Positions 11,320 through 13,687 of a DNA stretch of 14,264 nt are shown here, piece after piece. Positions within the stretch are counted from its first letter, which is position 1. Each line of letters begins with the position of its first letter. Both the position numbers and the translations under genes were made by a program. The notes below the pieces were generated by a model. That model ran no database searches. It had not been told where the DNA came from and saw only the letters and a program-made list of their open reading frames with translations. Source of the DNA: Baffinella frigidus (lineage: Eukaryota; Cryptophyceae; Cryptomonadales; Baffinellaceae); contig MU646303.1 of assembly GCA_026770585.1 (NCBI GenBank), forward strand, positions 346,648 to 360,911, read 5' to 3'.

Positions 11320-12761
11320 TACTGTTTCCCCCCTCAGCCCCAACCCCCAACCCCCAACCCCCACACCCTACACCTTACACCCCCAAACCTGAAACGCTCA
11401 GCATCATTGATTGTGTCGCAGGCATTTCTCACATGGGTGGACACCATGGAGACACTTGGCAAGTTCTTATCCAGCCGCTGTCGAGTAGAATTTTCCTGCC
11501 TATGTAGACAACATGGCGAACCCTAAATGTAGACACCATCAAGACACCTCAACCCTAAACCTGCAATTCACTACACCACAGGCATTTCTGACGTGGGTGG
11601 ACAACATGGAGGAACTTCGCAAGTCGCGGCGCGTCTTCAAACGCATCGCCCTCCTCCTCTCCAGCCATACGGTATTGTTTCCCTCCGTAAGAGTGAAAAA
11701 ACAACGTTTCGCTTCAATGGCGATTAAAACCACACCGTTGTGCTTCCACAGCGATCGAAACCGCACCGTTTCAAGCAGGTGACAACCGCGTTGAACAGCT
11801 GGATAACGTTCGTGGCGGATGTGAAGGCCGCGAAGAGCGAAAAAAACACCTTTTTGCTTCCACAGCGATTAAAACCACACCGTTTCGCTTCCATGACGAC
11901 TAAAACACACCGTTTCGCGAAGGTGGCAACCGCGTTGAACACCTGGATAACGTTCGTGGCGGACGTGAAGACCGAGAAGTTGGACGCGGCTGCCGAGAAG
12001 AGCGAGCTGGAGCAGGCCAGGGAGCATGATCGCCTCCAGGTCACCCTCGTTACGGAAGTCACTAGCCCTGGATGACTTTCTCAAGTTGTCATCCTGGGTT
12101 CGTGGTACACATTTTACCGCCTTCATGACCCCCTTATATCTCCTGCTAGTGGACGTGACTGTGGTAAAGTCACTCCGGTCATCCTACACGGGACTGTATC
12201 CCAGGATCCCCCGCGACCACACAATGAGCTTTGAAGAAAATTTTGCAGGCCAGGGAGAATGACCGTCTCAAGCCCCCCCCCCTCTTCCGCTTTCTGCTCC
12301 AAAGTTGACGGATGTGTACCACCAGGACAGCCGGTCAACTTATGGATAGTCCGTCAACCCGCCACAGGGGCAGAGTTAGGGCCACACCAACTCGAGGCTG
12401 GAAGAGGGAGTATTTTAAATGTGGGGTTGTTAACATCTGTACGAATCACGTCCGGGTTTGGTCACGTATCTCAGGAAGTTCCCTGAGATACGTGACCAAA
12501 CGCGAAATTTGTGTGAAAATTACTACACAGTGGTCCACTCAACGATTTGTAAAGTTTTTTTCAAAAAATTACTCACATTTTGAGCCTCGAGTGGAGAGTG
12601 AGCTTCGAAGAACATTCGACCAGGAATCTGGCCGAAATATCGGTTAGTAAGATGTCTTAGGCTAGAAATGTGAGTTTTTGTTTTTAAAATACCGGATAGT
12701 AAACCTGAGAACATGGTGATCTTGAGGCTAGTCTCGAACAGCTGTATTATTCCAATAAAGC

Positions 12762-12801
<40 letters not shown>

Positions 12802-12802
12802 G

Positions 12803-12871
<69 letters not shown>

Positions 12872-12872
12872 G

Positions 12873-12922
<50 letters not shown>

Positions 12923-13627
12923 CCCGGATTAATCCCAGCGTATGCACATCCCGCAGGCGCTGGTGAACGACCTGGAGGGGAAGTGCGTGGCGGCGCAGGA
13001 GCAGCGTGCCCTCGCGGTCATGCAGCACGTGAGCACCCTGAACCCTACCGAACCCTCCCGAACCCTCCCGAACCCTCCTGAACCCTCCTGAACCCTCCTG
13101 AACCCTCCTGAACCCTTCACCACTTTGCACGTGAGAGCTGCATGCACCCTAGGGGGCCCTTGCGGTGATGCAGCACGTGCGCCCCCTCAACCCTACACCC
13201 TCAACCCTGAACCTTCAACCCTCAACTTTCAATCCTCAACCCGCAACCCTCGACCCTCGCGGTCATGCAGCACGTTCGAGCTCTCTACACCCATTTCGAA
13301 AATACCCTCACCTCAACCGTAAGGCTTTTGACGTGAGGCTACTGAACCCTCCTGAACCCTCCTGAACCATTCACCACTTTGCACGTGCGAGCTCCATACA
13401 CCATAGGGGGCCCTTGCGGTCATGCAGCACGTGAGAGCCCTCTACACCCATTCCGAAAATACCCTTACATCAACCATATGGCTTTTGACGTGAGACTCCT
13501 GAACCCTTTTGAACCCTCCTGAACCCCGAACCCTTCACCACTTTGCTCGTGAGAGCCTCCGGCACCCTAGGGGGCACCCTAAACCCTGAATCCTGAACCC
13601 TCATCCCCACACCCTGAACCCTGAACC

Positions 13628-13687
<60 letters not shown>

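Noticed and set aside
12713-13130. Forward and reverse readings over the CT/GTCT array
   Set aside because: Simple-repeat translation (SLSLSL, RERERE, DRQT).
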